This document shows, in pieces, positions 6,086 to 6,601 of a stretch of DNA of 6,601 bases (the first letter of the stretch is position 1; the number at the start of each line of letters is the position of its first letter). The stretch covers positions 1 through 6,601 of the forward strand of contig CAMVBO010000102.1 of NCBI GenBank assembly GCA_947165745.1. Direction: 5' to 3'. The notes beneath the pieces are model-generated. The model was not told the DNA's origin. It was given only the letters and a program-made list of their open reading frames with translations, and did not search any database. The stretch is from an uncultured Clostridia bacterium (lineage in GTDB: Bacteria; Bacillota_A; Clostridia; Christensenellales; Aristaeellaceae). The translations under genes were made by a program, and so were the position numbers.

Positions 6086-6183
6086 CGCGCGCCAGCCACT
6101 ATTCCTACTCCCTACTGCCTGCTCCCTACTCCCTAATTCCTCTTATGACTCCATAAATATGTAATCATTCCTGGTGATTCATC

Positions 6184-6212
6184 TTGACTAATGACCTTCA
6201 ATTCCTTATAAT
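6184..6212 (+). promoter_or_regulatory. Sigma-A promoter of the PFOR gene
   Basis: TTGACT (6184-6189) and TATAAT (6207-6212) are separated by 17 bases, close to the ideal. Transcription would start near 6219, leaving a leader of about 46 bases. A small dyad AATCA (6163-6167)/TGATT (6175-6179) lies just upstream of the -35 and might bind a regulator; it does not match the Rex operator consensus I know. Confidence 0.85.
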
Positions 6213-6246
6213 AATACTGATGGTTTAGGCCTCAACAGAAAACTAA

Positions 6247-6601
<355 letters not shown>

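Larger units (their letters stand above)
5903..6140. repeat. Inverted-repeat element with heptamer-built ends
   Basis: The left end (5903-5944) is six consecutive 7-base units such as GGGAATA, GGCAGTA and GGGAGCA. The right end (6099-6140) is six units of the same kind on the opposite strand (TACTCCC, TACTGCC, TGCTCCC on the + strand). The longest perfect match between ends is GGAGCAGGCAGTAGGGAG (5911-5928) with its complement at 6108-6125; GGCTG/CAGCC extends the inner edge (5943-5947/6093-6097). The interior of about 150 bases contains no gene, but has a terminator-like hairpin and a 31-bp palindrome. It resembles a non-autonomous mobile repeat or MITE-like element; no target-site duplication is evident. 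Heptanucleotide tandem repeats are known from cyanobacteria (STRR), but relatedness is not shown. Confidence 0.7.

Noticed and set aside
5903..6140. CRISPR array suggested by repeated GGGAGCAGGCA units
   Set aside because: The units are contiguous 7-base repeats without spacers and are inverted at the other end; there are no cas genes.

Overview
The window reads as chromosomal DNA from a GC-rich, spore-forming, anaerobic Firmicute, most likely a gut Clostridia of the Christensenellales/Oscillospirales kind. The evidence is a recognisable SpoIIE sporulation phosphatase, a pyruvate:ferredoxin oxidoreductase (PFOR), strong GGAGG ribosome binding sites, sigma-A-type promoters and TTG starts. The taxonomic placement is inference; no rRNA or other marker gene is present. 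All genes lie on the + strand.

Layout. Bases 1-122 are the 3' end of an unrecognised gene. Bases 123-447 are intergenic: a long-range inverted repeat (139-150/203-214), a strong intrinsic terminator (221-276), a small dyad (324-338) and a hairpin that would occlude the next ribosome binding site (396-438). spoIIE follows (448-2628) and is closed by a terminator hairpin (2635-2673). A near-consensus promoter (2709-2737) with an 18-bp operator-like palindrome in its spacer then drives a three-gene CUT1-type carbohydrate ABC transporter operon: binding protein (2775-4013), intercistronic hairpin (4044-4066), permease 1 (4107-5045, TTG start) and permease 2 (5052-5903). No ATPase gene is in the window, so the transporter probably uses an ATPase encoded elsewhere.

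From the last bases of permease 2 to about 6140 lies a roughly 238-bp inverted-repeat element. Each end is built of six degenerate 7-base units (GGGAGYA-like), in opposite orientation. Its interior carries an 11-bp hairpin followed by a T-rich tract, which probably ends the ABC transcript, and a 31-bp nested palindrome centred on GGGACTGTCCC. I regard this element as the most interesting object here. After it, a consensus promoter (6184-6212) and a GGAGG site lead into the start of PFOR (6265 onward, cut by the window edge).

How the genes relate. Four transcription units are suggested: the upstream gene, spoIIE alone, the sugar-uptake operon, and PFOR. Sugar import and pyruvate oxidation belong to fermentative metabolism, while spoIIE is a sporulation control gene. 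Nothing in the sequence ties them into one system. I see no CRISPR array, tRNA, rRNA, phage gene or transposase gene.
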